This document shows positions 48,501 through 56,544 of a stretch of DNA of 64,000 nucleotides, piece by piece. The notes under the pieces were generated by a model. The model ran no database searches. It saw only the letters and a program-made list of their open reading frames with translations, and was not told the origin of the DNA. The DNA comes from Halalkalibaculum roseum (GTDB lineage Bacteria > Bacteroidota > Rhodothermia > Balneolales > Balneolaceae). Made by a program: the position numbers and the translations under genes. Location: positions 727,250-791,249 of the forward strand of contig NZ_JAALLT010000001.1 of NCBI RefSeq assembly GCF_011059145.1, in the 5' to 3' direction. The number at the start of each line of letters is the position of its first letter. Positions within the stretch are counted from its first letter, which is position 1.

Positions 48501-49138
48501 AAAATGGCAACGCGGATAGTGTAAAAGATACTTTAGCCATACTTGACGATGTAGAGACTAATCTTCGAAAAATACATGAACACGGCTCGCGCGCGGACGG
48601 TATTGTGAAGTCAATGCTAGAGCACAGTAGGGGTGGCGACGGTAAAATGGAACCAACGCCTGTGAATCCGTTAATCAAAGAATACGTGAATCTGGCCTAT
48701 CATGGAATGTGCGCTGGCAAAAACCCTATAGATGTGGACATCCAATTAGATATGGATGATAGTGTCGGTGAAGTAGAAATGAATGCGGAAGACTTCAGTC
48801 GCGTAATTGTGAACCTGTGTAATAATGCCTTCGATGCGATGAGAGAAAAGATTCTGGATAAACATTCCGAATCAACAGACTCCTACAAACCACGATTAAC
48901 GGTGCGGACCCAAAATACTGGTCGGGAAGTTGCTATTTCTATCGAAGATAACGGGCCCGGGATACCCGAGGAGGTAAAAGATAAAATCATGCAGCCGTTT
49001 TTCACGACCAAAAAAGGGACTGCCGGAACCGGGCTGGGACTGAGTATCACCAACGATATCATTAAAGCCCACGGTGGCAGCCTGGATGTTGAGTCAGAGC
49101 CTGGCAAAACAGTGTTCACTATCACACTCAGCAGGTAA
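45587..49138 (+). CDS. Two-component-propeller sensor histidine kinase (1183 aa)
   Basis: After a signal peptide (residues 1-26, ending NSKA) the protein has about 14 propeller repeats marked by LWIGT or LWVGT units (for example GYLWIGTFGGGLNKLDP, GTLWVGTGS), forming two beta propellers in the periplasm. A Y_Y_Y domain follows (about 755-850), then a membrane helix (about 855-875), coiled coil, HisKA with His942 in LTAGIAHEIKTPLNFVNN, and an ATPase (NLCNNAFDAMREK, EDNGPGIPEE, GTGLGLSITNDII). Many such proteins sense glycans and carry an AraC output; here there is no receiver or AraC domain, so it is a plain kinase. A DUF6090 gene starts 4 bases after its stop and is probably co-transcribed. 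Confidence 0.95.
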   Translation: MNVKKISAFLVLAVYFFCFVPDNSKAQHGSQEVDNAILLLGKDSEIPALGPVEITPINAPGTTITEDIHGFMWFGGNNGLYRYDGSDFIHYQHDPLDSTSLSETWVESLYADSDGYLWIGTFGGGLNKLDPVTDTFTHFTHDAENPTSLSQDTVTVMLEDSRGTLWIGTHGGLNRFDKSTGEFTRYLHESNDTTSLSNNQVRALYEDSRGTLWVGTGSPAPTETPVGEGGLNRFHPESQTFTRYLHDPADSTSLINNKVMSIYEDSRGTFWVGTLGDGLHSMNRASGTFTRHWFDSTDQTKVSRPFLDSDSELSSDCVGFPCGGVTFIHEDKNGMMWVGGLYGGLNRYNLKTGAMSHHDANNSGFVYNQVWSIHESHDGTLWVGTWSGAYKVNAPVNLFPQFLLGNDDFISILGMNNSVSTIQEDLDHRLWVSYYDFGLVRIDRRTGIFTHFQSQESNPDSLVSNYINSTAIDPNGNVWISHFSGGISKYNNAENNFRRLFSDDENLNTSTEIIIDRKGQLWVGTLGPGLYHIDSESQSIINHYGNNVNDPNSLVDTRITTIYESNIGSIWVGTMGGLNVIERSLKNQSNQPTIRSFLQGLQINTILEDENSKIWVGTRANGLIHLDPSTGRWVNYTSENGLPTNTVVSLIFDDFGFIWIATVEGQSNNPSDGKLTRFNPNTGEVTNFTSQEGLPEIGFYYSALKTHDGLLFFGGIGGFTFFDPSMIQDPTFTSPKIALTGLQLSNEAITPTTSGVLNRPIYMEDQIELTHRQNEVTFDYKAFAYRNFNQIEYQYQLEPYDSDWVNARTQQSARYSRVPPGEYRFRVRTIDDRGRVSPEEAALGVTILPPWWRTWWAYGLYALIFAAGVFSVDRFQRNRLIAKERERARDRELEQEKKHSHQLEQAYSKLEDSLQKLTAAQDQLVQQEKLASLGQLTAGIAHEIKTPLNFVNNFSDLSVDLIEEARLELKNENGNADSVKDTLAILDDVETNLRKIHEHGSRADGIVKSMLEHSRGGDGKMEPTPVNPLIKEYVNLAYHGMCAGKNPIDVDIQLDMDDSVGEVEMNAEDFSRVIVNLCNNAFDAMREKILDKHSESTDSYKPRLTVRTQNTGREVAISIEDNGPGIPEEVKDKIMQPFFTTKKGTAGTGLGLSITNDIIKAHGGSLDVESEPGKTVFTITLSR

Positions 49139-49142
49139 CAAC

Positions 49143-49865
49143 ATGCTTCGCTTCTTCCGTAATATCCGAAAGAAACTTATGGAACAGAATAAAGTCCGCA
49201 CGTATATCCTGTATGCCGTTGGGGAGATCCTGCTGGTAGTAATTGGGATTTTAATTGCCCTTCAAATCAACAACTGGAATGAAAATAGAAAAGCTGTTCA
49301 AAACGAATACGAAATAGTTGGTAAAATGATAGAACAATCTGAAGCCGACTCAATTTTACTGTCTTATCGCATTAAAGTTTTTGAAAGTCGTATCTCAAAC
49401 ATTGAGGATTACTTAGCTGTCGGTCAAGGCAAGGCAGATTCCTTAAAACAAAAAAAATTCTCTGGGTGGCTTCCAATATACTCCACTTTTAACGATGGAA
49501 CGCACTTAATTCGTAACCATTTAGAAGACTTTAAAAAAATTAATGATCTTGAGCTGAGAGATCAACTCATGGAGTATTCCCATTTATCCAGCATGATGGA
49601 TAAAGCTATTCAAATAGCAAATTTTAATACGCTAAACTATAGTTTACCGCTTCATCATGAGTATTATGAAACTCTGAAAAATTACGATACCACTTCTACT
49701 TTGTACGAAATGCAGGATTTTTTGAAAACCCCGAAAGTACAAAGCCATATTATGCTCTCTAATACCTGGCTAAAAAATGTATTGACTCAGGTGGAAAAAT
49801 TATTTAACAAAAACCAAGAAGTATTGGAGCGACTAGAGCATTATAAATTTGAGTTAGTTAATTAA
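49143..49865 (+). CDS. DUF6090-family membrane protein
   Basis: The 240-aa protein shows the DUF6090 N-terminus: MLRFFRNIRKKLMEQNKVRT, then a membrane helix (LYAVGEILLVVIGILIALQI, about 22-41) and NNWNENRK. The rest is helical and charged, outside the membrane. The family is common in Bacteroidota and its role is unknown. I start it at the ATG 4 bases after the kinase stop, because an upstream in-frame start would run through the kinase gene in another frame. The position suggests it may assist or be controlled with the propeller kinase. Confidence 0.88.
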   Translation: MLRFFRNIRKKLMEQNKVRTYILYAVGEILLVVIGILIALQINNWNENRKAVQNEYEIVGKMIEQSEADSILLSYRIKVFESRISNIEDYLAVGQGKADSLKQKKFSGWLPIYSTFNDGTHLIRNHLEDFKKINDLELRDQLMEYSHLSSMMDKAIQIANFNTLNYSLPLHHEYYETLKNYDTTSTLYEMQDFLKTPKVQSHIMLSNTWLKNVLTQVEKLFNKNQEVLERLEHYKFELVN

Positions 49866-49924
49866 GGACTAAATCTTTATAAGCATAAGACTGAATAGTC
49901 TTGAATTAAAATAACAACTAACCA

Positions 49925-50692
49925 ATGATGAAATTTTTTCAAAAAATCAGACTGAATTCGATTGTACAAGGCAAAACGGCTAACTACATCAAATATGCTA
50001 CCGGGGAAATTCTATTGGTTGTTATCGGGATATTGATCGCTCTTCAAGTGAATAACTTGAACGAGGAAAGAAAGCGCGAAATTAAAAGACAGGAATTGAT
50101 CAATAGCCTGATTATTGATTTTGAAACTTCGCTTACCAAGTCTCAAGAATCTCTGAAAGAAACCGATAAGCTTATTAAAAACATGGATCTATTTTCAGAT
50201 TTACTTCAAAGCAAAAATCAGGTATCGGTAGATTCTTTAAAATCTTTGGCAACGGCATTTTTTCGAATGATATCATTTGAACCCAGTTTAACTTTTTATA
50301 GTCAAGCAAAAAATAATGGGGATCTGGAATTATTAGAATCCAAAGATTTCTTTGTAAAAGTTAATCAGTTTGAAGATCGAAATACCATGCAAAAGAAACT
50401 GATGGACAATTTTCTTCAGGGCTATTCTACCGGGTATATTTGGGAATTAAGAAAGAGCGTGGGTTCGATAAACAACCTTAAAAAAGACAGTTCGTCATCC
50501 TTTTTCTGGGTACAATCTAACACAGAAACACACCAGGAATACTACGACTTAATGACTTCTCCTTTAGCCATAGCCGCCATGCAGACGCATAAGGTATTGA
50601 ATGAATCTCTCAGGTTTGATCTTATTTTGTTAGAAAGGCTTTCAAATGAAATCCTTTCTATCCTGAAAGAAGAAAAAGAGGTGGTTAAATAA
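49925..50692 (+). CDS. DUF6090-family membrane protein
   Basis: The 255-aa protein has the same N-terminal pattern as its neighbour: MKFFQKIRLNSIVQGKTANY, then a membrane helix (YATGEILLVVIGILIALQVN) and NLNEERKRE. The outer part is a long helical region (about 50-250). The two genes arose by duplication and then drifted. They form a likely operon with the propeller kinase, with 59 bases between them. No enzymatic motif is visible. Confidence 0.86.
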   Translation: MMKFFQKIRLNSIVQGKTANYIKYATGEILLVVIGILIALQVNNLNEERKREIKRQELINSLIIDFETSLTKSQESLKETDKLIKNMDLFSDLLQSKNQVSVDSLKSLATAFFRMISFEPSLTFYSQAKNNGDLELLESKDFFVKVNQFEDRNTMQKKLMDNFLQGYSTGYIWELRKSVGSINNLKKDSSSSFFWVQSNTETHQEYYDLMTSPLAIAAMQTHKVLNESLRFDLILLERLSNEILSILKEEKEVVK

Positions 50693-50699
50693 CGAAAGC

Positions 50700-51157
50700 A
50701 CCGGGAAGTATCAGTTATATGATTTGGATACCACCTTTTATTCCAGCAAAGAGCGTAAAGAAATAGGTTTGCCTCTTATTTCAGATCCAATAGCCTATGC
50801 GGCGACATTGAACAAGACAGAGTTATATACCTGTATGAATTAGGAGTTGATATTGATTCCATCCTCACTAAAATTCAAAAATCGGATTTGAAAAATTCTG
50901 AATATGCATTAGATACAATCTCTATTAACTTGTTTGGCCTTGCGCTCCAAAAAGAGCAAAAGATAGAAGATGCGTTAAAAATCTTAAGACTGAATAAATA
51001 TTTGTATCCGGATCCGTGGTTTACTCATTTAAATTATGCAGAAACCTTGGTGAAAGTCGGTCAAACAGATGAGGCTATAGAAATATTCAGAAATAGGCCC
51101 AAAGTTAAGCCCGATGACCATCGCACGAGAGAACGGTTAGAGGAGTTGGTTAATTAA
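50700..51157 (+). pseudogene. Decayed gene fragments with a TPR-like end
   Basis: Two frames carry pieces of protein-like sequence. One reads KYQLYDLDTTFYSSKERKEI up to a stop near 50843. The other, which overlaps it and continues to 51157, reads EQDRVIYLYELGVDIDSILT, then INLFGLALQKEQKIEDALKI and ends AIEIFRNRPKVKPDDHRTRE. The last part resembles the TPR tail that follows hydrolase domains in Bacteroidota proteins. No start codon or catalytic domain is present for an intact gene, so I read it as the 3' remains of one or two truncated genes. Confidence 0.5.
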
Positions 51158-51337
51158 TCAATGTGCAAAACAAGTGCATCAAGCGGATGCGCCTCGCCCT
51201 TTTGGGCGCCTCAAATATTCCATAAAAAATATCTCAGAACTGGATTTCCTTTTTCTCAGTACCCCAAATTTCTTGGTATAAGAACAGTGAATGAGGCCTT
51301 TAGCCTCACCAACTCTTAACCAACCAAGGAGGTTCTT

Positions 51338-51583
51338 ATGAACTTGAAAGACTTTTGCTTCCCCGTAGCCGAGCGCCAAATAACTGTGGACGATTTTCAC
51401 AGTGAGCAAGTGGACTTGGGCAACGAAAACACCTATCTGACCAGCGATTACAAGAGTATTATCCGGAAAGATACCAACAAGGTCTTCAGCATCGTCCACT
51501 TTTCCTACATGAACGAGCGCAAGGAGAAACTAATTACTGAGGTGCTGCACTTTCCAGGTTTTAATGTGAAAATTTTTCGATAA
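51338..51583 (+). CDS. Small protein, possible truncated DUF932-type N-terminus
   Basis: An 81-aa frame with a strong ribosome-binding site (AAGGAGG, 6 bases before the ATG). It reads NLKDFCFPVAERQITVDDFH and TSDYKSIIRKDTNKVFSIVH. The phrase IIRKDTN-x-V-x-S-I-V is like the start of DUF932 proteins, but the domain core (GIRNSYDKSISAG-type) is missing. It may be a truncated relative of the gene at 20093 or a separate small gene. The strong translation signal argues that it is still expressed. Confidence 0.5.
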   Translation: MNLKDFCFPVAERQITVDDFHSEQVDLGNENTYLTSDYKSIIRKDTNKVFSIVHFSYMNERKEKLITEVLHFPGFNVKIFR

Positions 51584-52824
51584 TGGAACAATTTCCTTCG
51601 TTTATAATAACCACTCGAATCTAATGTGGGAATATCGACTGAAGATCGACTGCAGGATTATTTTAGAACTTCCCGGAAGGGTTTTTAAGTAAGTATTCCC
51701 AACATTGGACTAACTTAGTTAGTGCTTTAGATATAATGACAGATTCGAGTTTGGCCACGGGTATAACAAATGACACCTGTAACGTTCTTTGTAACACATA
51801 AAAAAGAAACATATCTACAATTCAATTAACATTTCCAATAATTACCCGTTGCAAGAGTAAAACCGTCCTGAGGCTCGGAAATGTTGATACGTGTAACTTT
51901 GGGTTACATCCTACCTCAAATGGGCTCGTTGTAATTATTTGTAATAAGTGATTAAAGAATTAGAGGTAGTTTACATAATTAACAATTATGCGACATATAA
52001 ATAGCCCTCCAGATAATTTAAACGCTCTTTTATTTTAACCTTTAGCTTATCCCAGAAATTAACTCGCTTTTCCTGCCATTTCGACTGGGCTTTTAGGCTA
52101 CAATGTAAAGGTGAAAAAGCTTAGAAATACTGGCCATTAAGGGGGGGTACCCCTTCAAAATGGGTTTTTAAAAGAGGCACTTAAGGCGCGTTTCAACGCG
52201 AGATATTTTTCTGAAAGGTGTCACCCCACAACTTACCTATGTTAATATGAAAAAAATATGAGCCCGAAATTTGCCACTGGAAAGCTTACAATTCCAAAGG
52301 TATGAATCTATATAAGTATGTAAAGATGCATCGTCTTGGGTCAAATTTGATCAATCTAGGACTACTGTTTAGGACAGTTCTCACCATGTAATTGGATCTT
52401 TATCATTGGATGCCCTTTCCCCTAGTGCGCCATAAGTTAGATTTAGATTCTTCCGATTTTTATAGTTCGCGCACAGAATTAGATGTTATCAAAATAACCG
52501 ATGTTTAGCGCAGATTTTCAGGAATTACCTGTAGGTAAGTTTTCAGAATTAAAGGCATGTTTTTATTCGAAAAACATAGGTGCGTAAATTCACAAAAATT
52601 ATTTTGTCAATAATCATTGACAATTATTACATATATGTAAGTGTATATTTTTATATGACATATAATATTTTCAGCGTAAATTTATTTCAGAAGATCTGAC
52701 ACAAGTTCGATCTACAATACGCACGGGATGTGCCAATAGTTTAGTAGTACATATCTATTCCCAAAGAATAGAAAATGACTACATCGTTCTTTGAAAAAAA
52801 AACAAAAATAAAATTTCGTGATAA
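51584..52824. other. Long AT-rich non-coding region
   Basis: About 1240 bases with no supported gene. Points seen: a run GGGGGGGTACCCC at 52143-52155, a TTGACA hexamer at 52617-52622 in a very AT-rich stretch that may feed the gene at 52825, and a few frames under 35 codons that I do not trust. It could hold a replication or transfer site of the element, but nothing in it proves that. Confidence 0.35.
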
Positions 52825-53652
52825 ATGAAAAATTCTACTTATGTCCAGTTCCCTCTAAATATCTTATCAAAATCAAAAGATAGAGAGGAACTTTATCGAA
52901 TGATAACTGGCTACACACTCTTGTATTATTACGATTCGTATACCAATAATGAAAAGAGTAAACGTTTCCATTTCATAAAAAGGAGGCTTCTTGAGCAATG
53001 TGACCTTTCAGTACTAGAACCCATTAGGGGCTATTTTGGGACTGAGATGAATCTACAAAATTATGCATTAATGGGTTTAGACTTTGGTCTGGATGAGCTG
53101 GAGATCTTGAACATAACCAAAACCTATAAAAGCAGAGCAAGAGAGATAGGTCAGGATGAGCAAGCATTTGGTTCGAAAGAGCCAAAGATTAGAGTCCGTT
53201 TCGATATTCTTTATGACTATCGGATGGGGAAAATTTCTGATAGTCAGTTCAGAGTATTTTGTGCTATTCTTAGCATAATGGGTAGAAAGAAGTTTGCAAG
53301 AATAAGCTATGATCATATAAAGTACCGTGCGGCTGGCTTTCGTTCTAAAATTAAGTTCATAAAATATCAACGATTAGTTGGGGGCAAGTATGATTTCTTT
53401 TCAGATCGCAAGATCGCATATGCAGTAAGAAAGCTTGAAGAGAAATGTCTAATTACCACGCTGGTTTATAAACGAAGGCTAAAATATTACTCAGTTAGAC
53501 TTGATATAAATGAACTCTTTAAACTAGTAGCTGATTCTAAATCTAGAAGTGTGGAATACTTTGAATTAAAGAAACAGTACGAAGATGATCTGCGTAACCT
53601 CAAGTCAATAATCAAGAACAAGGTTGAGCATCAACAACGTAGACTTAAATAG
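52825..53652 (+). CDS. Winged-helix hypothetical protein of the element (275 aa)
   Basis: I do not recognise the family. The protein is basic, with no membrane part. Residues about 165-225 (SDRKIAYAVRKLEEKCLITT then YKRRLKYYSVRL) look like a winged helix, and the end is a charged coiled coil (KKQYEDDLRNLKSIIKNKV). A plain winged-helix layout with basic charge fits a replication initiator or regulator of a mobile element, but this is inference. It is read in the same direction as two other small element genes. The composition is more AT-rich than the chromosome part. Confidence 0.55.
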   Translation: MKNSTYVQFPLNILSKSKDREELYRMITGYTLLYYYDSYTNNEKSKRFHFIKRRLLEQCDLSVLEPIRGYFGTEMNLQNYALMGLDFGLDELEILNITKTYKSRAREIGQDEQAFGSKEPKIRVRFDILYDYRMGKISDSQFRVFCAILSIMGRKKFARISYDHIKYRAAGFRSKIKFIKYQRLVGGKYDFFSDRKIAYAVRKLEEKCLITTLVYKRRLKYYSVRLDINELFKLVADSKSRSVEYFELKKQYEDDLRNLKSIIKNKVEHQQRRLK

Positions 53653-53828
53653 AATCTTTAAATATAAACTGTAAATAAAAACACTAGTAAAACCAATTAA
53701 ATAGAAACCTTAAAATTATAACCTCTTAAATAAAAAAATTAAGTAAGTATGCTATCGCATTATTTAATTTTTTAAGAAGTCAAAAATATCAGATGCAGTT
53801 AATCTATTAATCCTAAATTTGGAAGCCA

Positions 53829-54107
53829 ATGCAGCAAGTAGAAAATCAAGAAGCTTTGTTTAAAAGGCTAGAAATGAAAATTGATCTGTTACTTAACAGT
53901 AACATGTATCGGATAAATCAGAAAAGATACATAACTGCCCGTGAGGTCCAGAACCTTACTGGTTTAGATCAACGCACCATATTGAATAGATCTAATTATG
54001 CCGAAGACCACCCAAGGTATATTCCTTCTATTCAATTCGGTAACAGTCGAAGAAAATATTTCGAAAGAAAAGTTATCGAGAGAATTTTCCGACTAAACAA
54101 TAACTGA
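53829..54107 (+). CDS. Excisionase-like helix-turn-helix protein
   Basis: The 92-aa protein has an N-terminal helix (ENQEALFKRLEMKIDLLLNS), then a MerR-like DNA-binding unit (ITAREVQNLTGLDQRTILNR, then PSIQFGNSRRKYFERKVIE). This N-helix plus HTH_17-like arrangement is common in small excisionase or regulator proteins of Bacteroidota elements. It may control excision together with the integrase at 54736. It lies alone on the forward strand, 176 bases after the winged-helix gene. Confidence 0.7.
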   Translation: MQQVENQEALFKRLEMKIDLLLNSNMYRINQKRYITAREVQNLTGLDQRTILNRSNYAEDHPRYIPSIQFGNSRRKYFERKVIERIFRLNNN

Positions 54108-54347
54108 GAATATATGAATTAAGAGTCCTCTTACGGAATTCTTTAGAAATTACTTTCAGTTTAGCATTACATAATCCCTCCCTTTTTCCCTGATAAAAAT
54201 TTGAATCCAATAAATTCGCTTTTGATCAAAGCACCTGCTAGAGGTATATCCAAGCCAGGCGTAAGATTGGTTTTTCAAACAAAGCCAGGGAAAGGGAGGC
54301 TCTATAATTAGATACCCAAAACAACCAACACTTTAATTACTACTTAT

Positions 54348-54698
54348 ATGAAGCTAAATAATATCCCAACTGACATATCTAAATTTGATCAAAGAGCTGT
54401 ATTTGAAAGGGTTTGGAATTGGAAAGCACCAAATAAATGCATTTTAAATAGTGACGAACTAGCAATGTATATGTTACTATTAACAAATGAATATTGGTCA
54501 CACACTAATCCCAACATAATAGCAGTTGATCTGTACCATGCTTTAGATTATCTGGCAGAAATGGAAGTAAAGGATGACTATCTTGTAGAGTTACTTGAAT
54601 CCCTAGAAACAAAAAAACTACTTGATTACTCCATCCTTAAAGTCTTTGACCAATCAATAATAATTGCTGATCTAAAACAATTAAGATCTGTAAATTGA
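54348..54698 (+). CDS. Hypothetical protein (116 aa)
   Basis: No family is recognised. The protein is mostly helical by composition (NSDELAMYMLLLTNEYWSHT, LYHALDYLAEMEVKDD, LVELLESLETKKLLDYSIL) with no membrane or signal segment. It has a normal start about 40 bases downstream of an AT-rich promoter-like stretch, and a hairpin follows its stop. It is convergent with the integrase. Confidence 0.55.
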   Translation: MKLNNIPTDISKFDQRAVFERVWNWKAPNKCILNSDELAMYMLLLTNEYWSHTNPNIIAVDLYHALDYLAEMEVKDDYLVELLESLETKKLLDYSILKVFDQSIIIADLKQLRSVN

Positions 54699-54708
54699 TA
54701 GCTTTTTT

Positions 54709-54737
54709 GAACAGGACTCGAACTATGGGTCCTGTTC
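54709..54737 (+). terminator. Hairpin between convergent genes, overlapping the integrase stop
   Basis: A 9-bp perfect stem (GAACAGGAC / GTCCTGTTC) with an 11-base loop lies 10 bases after the 116-aa gene and touches the integrase stop. The T-run lies on the upstream side, so its terminator strength is uncertain. Confidence 0.45.
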
Positions 54738-55887
54738 ATTTATCATATTTATTGATTGAATTTTTCAAATCATTTTCATCAAGGTGTTCATAGATCTGGG
54801 TAACGGTGACAGATGAGTGACCTAAAAATTTAGATACATGAGTTATTGGCACCCCTTTTCGTAGTAGATCAGTTGCGCAAGAATGCCTGAGTCCATGGAG
54901 GTTTATGGAATCAGGTAGGTTGGCCAGCTTAGCAAATTTCTTGAAAGATTTAGATAGTGATAAGGAATCCATTTGTGACCATTCATTAACGCCGGTTGCA
55001 CTTGGGAATACGTATCCATCCAAAGGCCTTCCTTGATCCTTATGCCATTGCTCAAGCCAGGGCTTTAGATCGTCACGGAGGGGCAGTGTTCTATCCTTGC
55101 CCGATTTGGTATTGCTGTTATCCGAATTGGTTATCCGAATAAAACCTTCATCTAAGCTGACGTTCTTCCAGGTCAAGTTAACTGCTTCTTTTGCCCGTAG
55201 GCCACAGAAGTAGGTGGTCATTATCATCGGCTTAAACCATAAACGCATTTGTTCAGGCTTAGTAGCAAATCCCTTTTTCTTCAACTCCTTGTAGTATACA
55301 TCAAAGGCTTCAAATACCTTTTCCAATTCTTCTTTGGTGAGAGTCTTTTGCGTAATTTTTTGAGGTACTTTTGGAGGTTTTATATCGGCGGTAGGATCTT
55401 CTCTGATAATCTCCTTCTCATGCAACCATCGGAAAAAGACCTTAAGATGTCTAAGGTAGCTGGCCTGTGTGGCAATAGAGATATCACTTCGGAAGCAGAA
55501 GTCTCGAATATCCTGCTCAACTATTTCAGTGACTGGCATAGTTCGTCCCAAGGCATCCATGAGCATCTCTAGGTGGCGTCGATAATTTTTCTTGGTAGTC
55601 TTGTTTGCCTGACTCCGAAGATCGACGAACTGATCAGCTGCCTTATCCAAAGGAAGATATTTTCCCTTTAGTTTTTTTCTCTTCTTTTCAGCTTCCATCT
55701 GTGGGGTCCATCCATTAAATGGATCAATTTCTCCCCGATTAAACTTATCCTCAAACTCTAAAAGAAATTTTTGGGCTTGTCTCTTATCTTTAGTTCCTAG
55801 ACTGAGTGCCTTTTGCTTCCTTTTACCGTCCACTTTCTTAAAAAAGCGTATATAATAGATCCCTTTTCTTTTTCTGAGTCCTGCCAT
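54736..55887 (-). CDS. Tyrosine recombinase (integrase) of the tRNA-integrated element
   Basis: The 383-aa protein has an N-terminal arm (MAGLRKRKGIYYIRFFKKVD), a SAM-like core-binding domain (about 80-165) and a catalytic domain with Arg231 (CGLRAKEAV), Lys264 candidate (KSGKDRTLPL), His331-Gly-Leu-Arg334 (LHGLRHSCATD), His357 (LGHSSVTVT) and Tyr366 (IYEHL). It cuts and joins DNA at the att core. A longer frame to 56196 would translate the tRNA, so I start at the ATG at 55887, which gives a normal N-terminus. It reads away from the tRNA and lies inside the element, as expected. Repeated GGTACAA/TTGTACC sites lie upstream. Confidence 0.95.
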   Translation of the reverse strand: MAGLRKRKGIYYIRFFKKVDGKRKQKALSLGTKDKRQAQKFLLEFEDKFNRGEIDPFNGWTPQMEAEKKRKKLKGKYLPLDKAADQFVDLRSQANKTTKKNYRRHLEMLMDALGRTMPVTEIVEQDIRDFCFRSDISIATQASYLRHLKVFFRWLHEKEIIREDPTADIKPPKVPQKITQKTLTKEELEKVFEAFDVYYKELKKKGFATKPEQMRLWFKPMIMTTYFCGLRAKEAVNLTWKNVSLDEGFIRITNSDNSNTKSGKDRTLPLRDDLKPWLEQWHKDQGRPLDGYVFPSATGVNEWSQMDSLSLSKSFKKFAKLANLPDSINLHGLRHSCATDLLRKGVPITHVSKFLGHSSVTVTQIYEHLDENDLKNSINKYDK

Positions 55888-56028
55888 AGTTGGTACAATT
55901 AAAATTAGTAGATAGAGTCTGATTTTTGTCCCTTCGTGTTCTGTAAACCCAATAAAGCAGGAGAGTTTTTCAAAATACGGTTGGGGGTAGTGGTACAATT
56001 GCTCACTGTACCAACTTTTGTACCAACT
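55888..56028. promoter_or_regulatory. Integrase upstream region with TTGTACC/GGTACAA repeats
   Basis: The motif occurs as TTGGTACAA just before the integrase start (55890-55898), as TGGTACAA (55991-55998), as TGTACCAA (56008 on) and as TTGTACCAA (56018-56026). The last three form an inverted and direct arrangement typical of a repressor or excisionase site. This is inference from repetition. Confidence 0.5.
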
Positions 56029-56165
56029 ATTTACAAAAATTGGGAATAAAAGGGAATAGTCTTCACGGAGAAAATTTTGGCATGAAATATTACAAATTTG
56101 CCAAAATCGCCAAATATGAGCTTTAAACAACGATTTTATTGAATAAAAAGGAGGGAATAAAAAAG

Positions 56166-56239
56166 TGGGCCCGGAGGGACTTGAACCCCCGACCAATCGA
56201 TTATGAGTCGACTGCTCTAACCAACTGAGCTACGGGCCC
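56166..56239 (-). tRNA. tRNA with CAT anticodon, probably tRNA-Ile2 (or Met)
   Basis: A full cloverleaf of 74 bases reads on the reverse strand: acceptor GGGCCCG / CGGGCCC, D-arm GCTC...GAGC, anticodon loop CTCATAA on a 5-bp stem (GTCGA / TCGAT), T-arm GGGGG TTCAAGT CCCTC, discriminator A. CCA is not encoded. The anticodon arm and its flank closely resemble Ile2 tRNAs, which read AUA after lysidine modification of C34; elongator Met cannot be excluded from sequence alone. It hosts the right att core (56178-56209). Confidence 0.92.
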
Positions 56240-56502
56240 TGGTATGCTCTTAAGAAGGCGCTAAACATAACAGTTTGGCCCCCTTATTACAAGGTAATAC
56301 CGGATGTTTCAGAGTTACTAGAATGTTTATAAATGCACCATTCTGAAAATCACTAGGTAGCATATCTCAAATAAGTACCCGAGGCCGGACTCCTTCTCTA
56401 TTCATCTCGGGTCTTGTCTAATGTGAAATATTGACCTTATAAGCATTAAAGGCCATTTTATTGTGATTAGGTCAGTTTCAAAATGTGTGCAAATCAAATA
56501 AA
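56240..56502. other. Gap between tRNA and second integrase
   Basis: About 260 bases without a gene. It likely contains the end of one element and the start of the next, but I cannot identify a second att core. Confidence 0.35.
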
Positions 56503-56542
56503 TGTTGTACCTTTGTTGTACCAAACATTCACAAGTACAACA
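56503..56542 (+). promoter_or_regulatory. Three TGTTGTAC sites before the second integrase
   Basis: TGTTGTAC is present twice in direct order (56503-56510 and 56514-56521), and its complement GTACAACA lies at 56535-56542, two bases before the ATG. This looks like an operator for the integrase or an excisionase. The half-site TTGTACC is shared with the region upstream of the first integrase. Confidence 0.55.
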
Positions 56543-56544
56543 AT

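Larger units (their letters stand above)
18419..56209. mobile_element. Integrative element of about 37.8 kb in a tRNA gene (inferred)
   Basis: Boundaries are the 32-base direct repeats at 18419-18450 and 56178-56209. The tyrosine integrase (54736-55887) lies next to the intact tRNA, as is usual for tRNA-targeting elements. The left end has a phage-like recombination operon and the right end has excisionase-like and winged-helix small genes. There are no capsid, tail, relaxase or conjugation genes that I can recognise, so this is not a complete prophage or a self-transmissible ICE; a genomic island, satellite or decayed element fits better. The cargo is dominated by signal-transduction genes. 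Confidence 0.75.

Noticed and set aside
55888-56196. Longer N-terminus for the first integrase
   Set aside because: It would translate part of the tRNA (giving a start like MVGGSSPSGPTF), which is a known annotation artefact; the ATG at 55887 gives a normal integrase N-terminus.
18419-56209. Reading the island as a complete prophage or conjugative element
   Set aside because: No capsid, portal, terminase, tail, relaxase or type IV secretion genes can be recognised.
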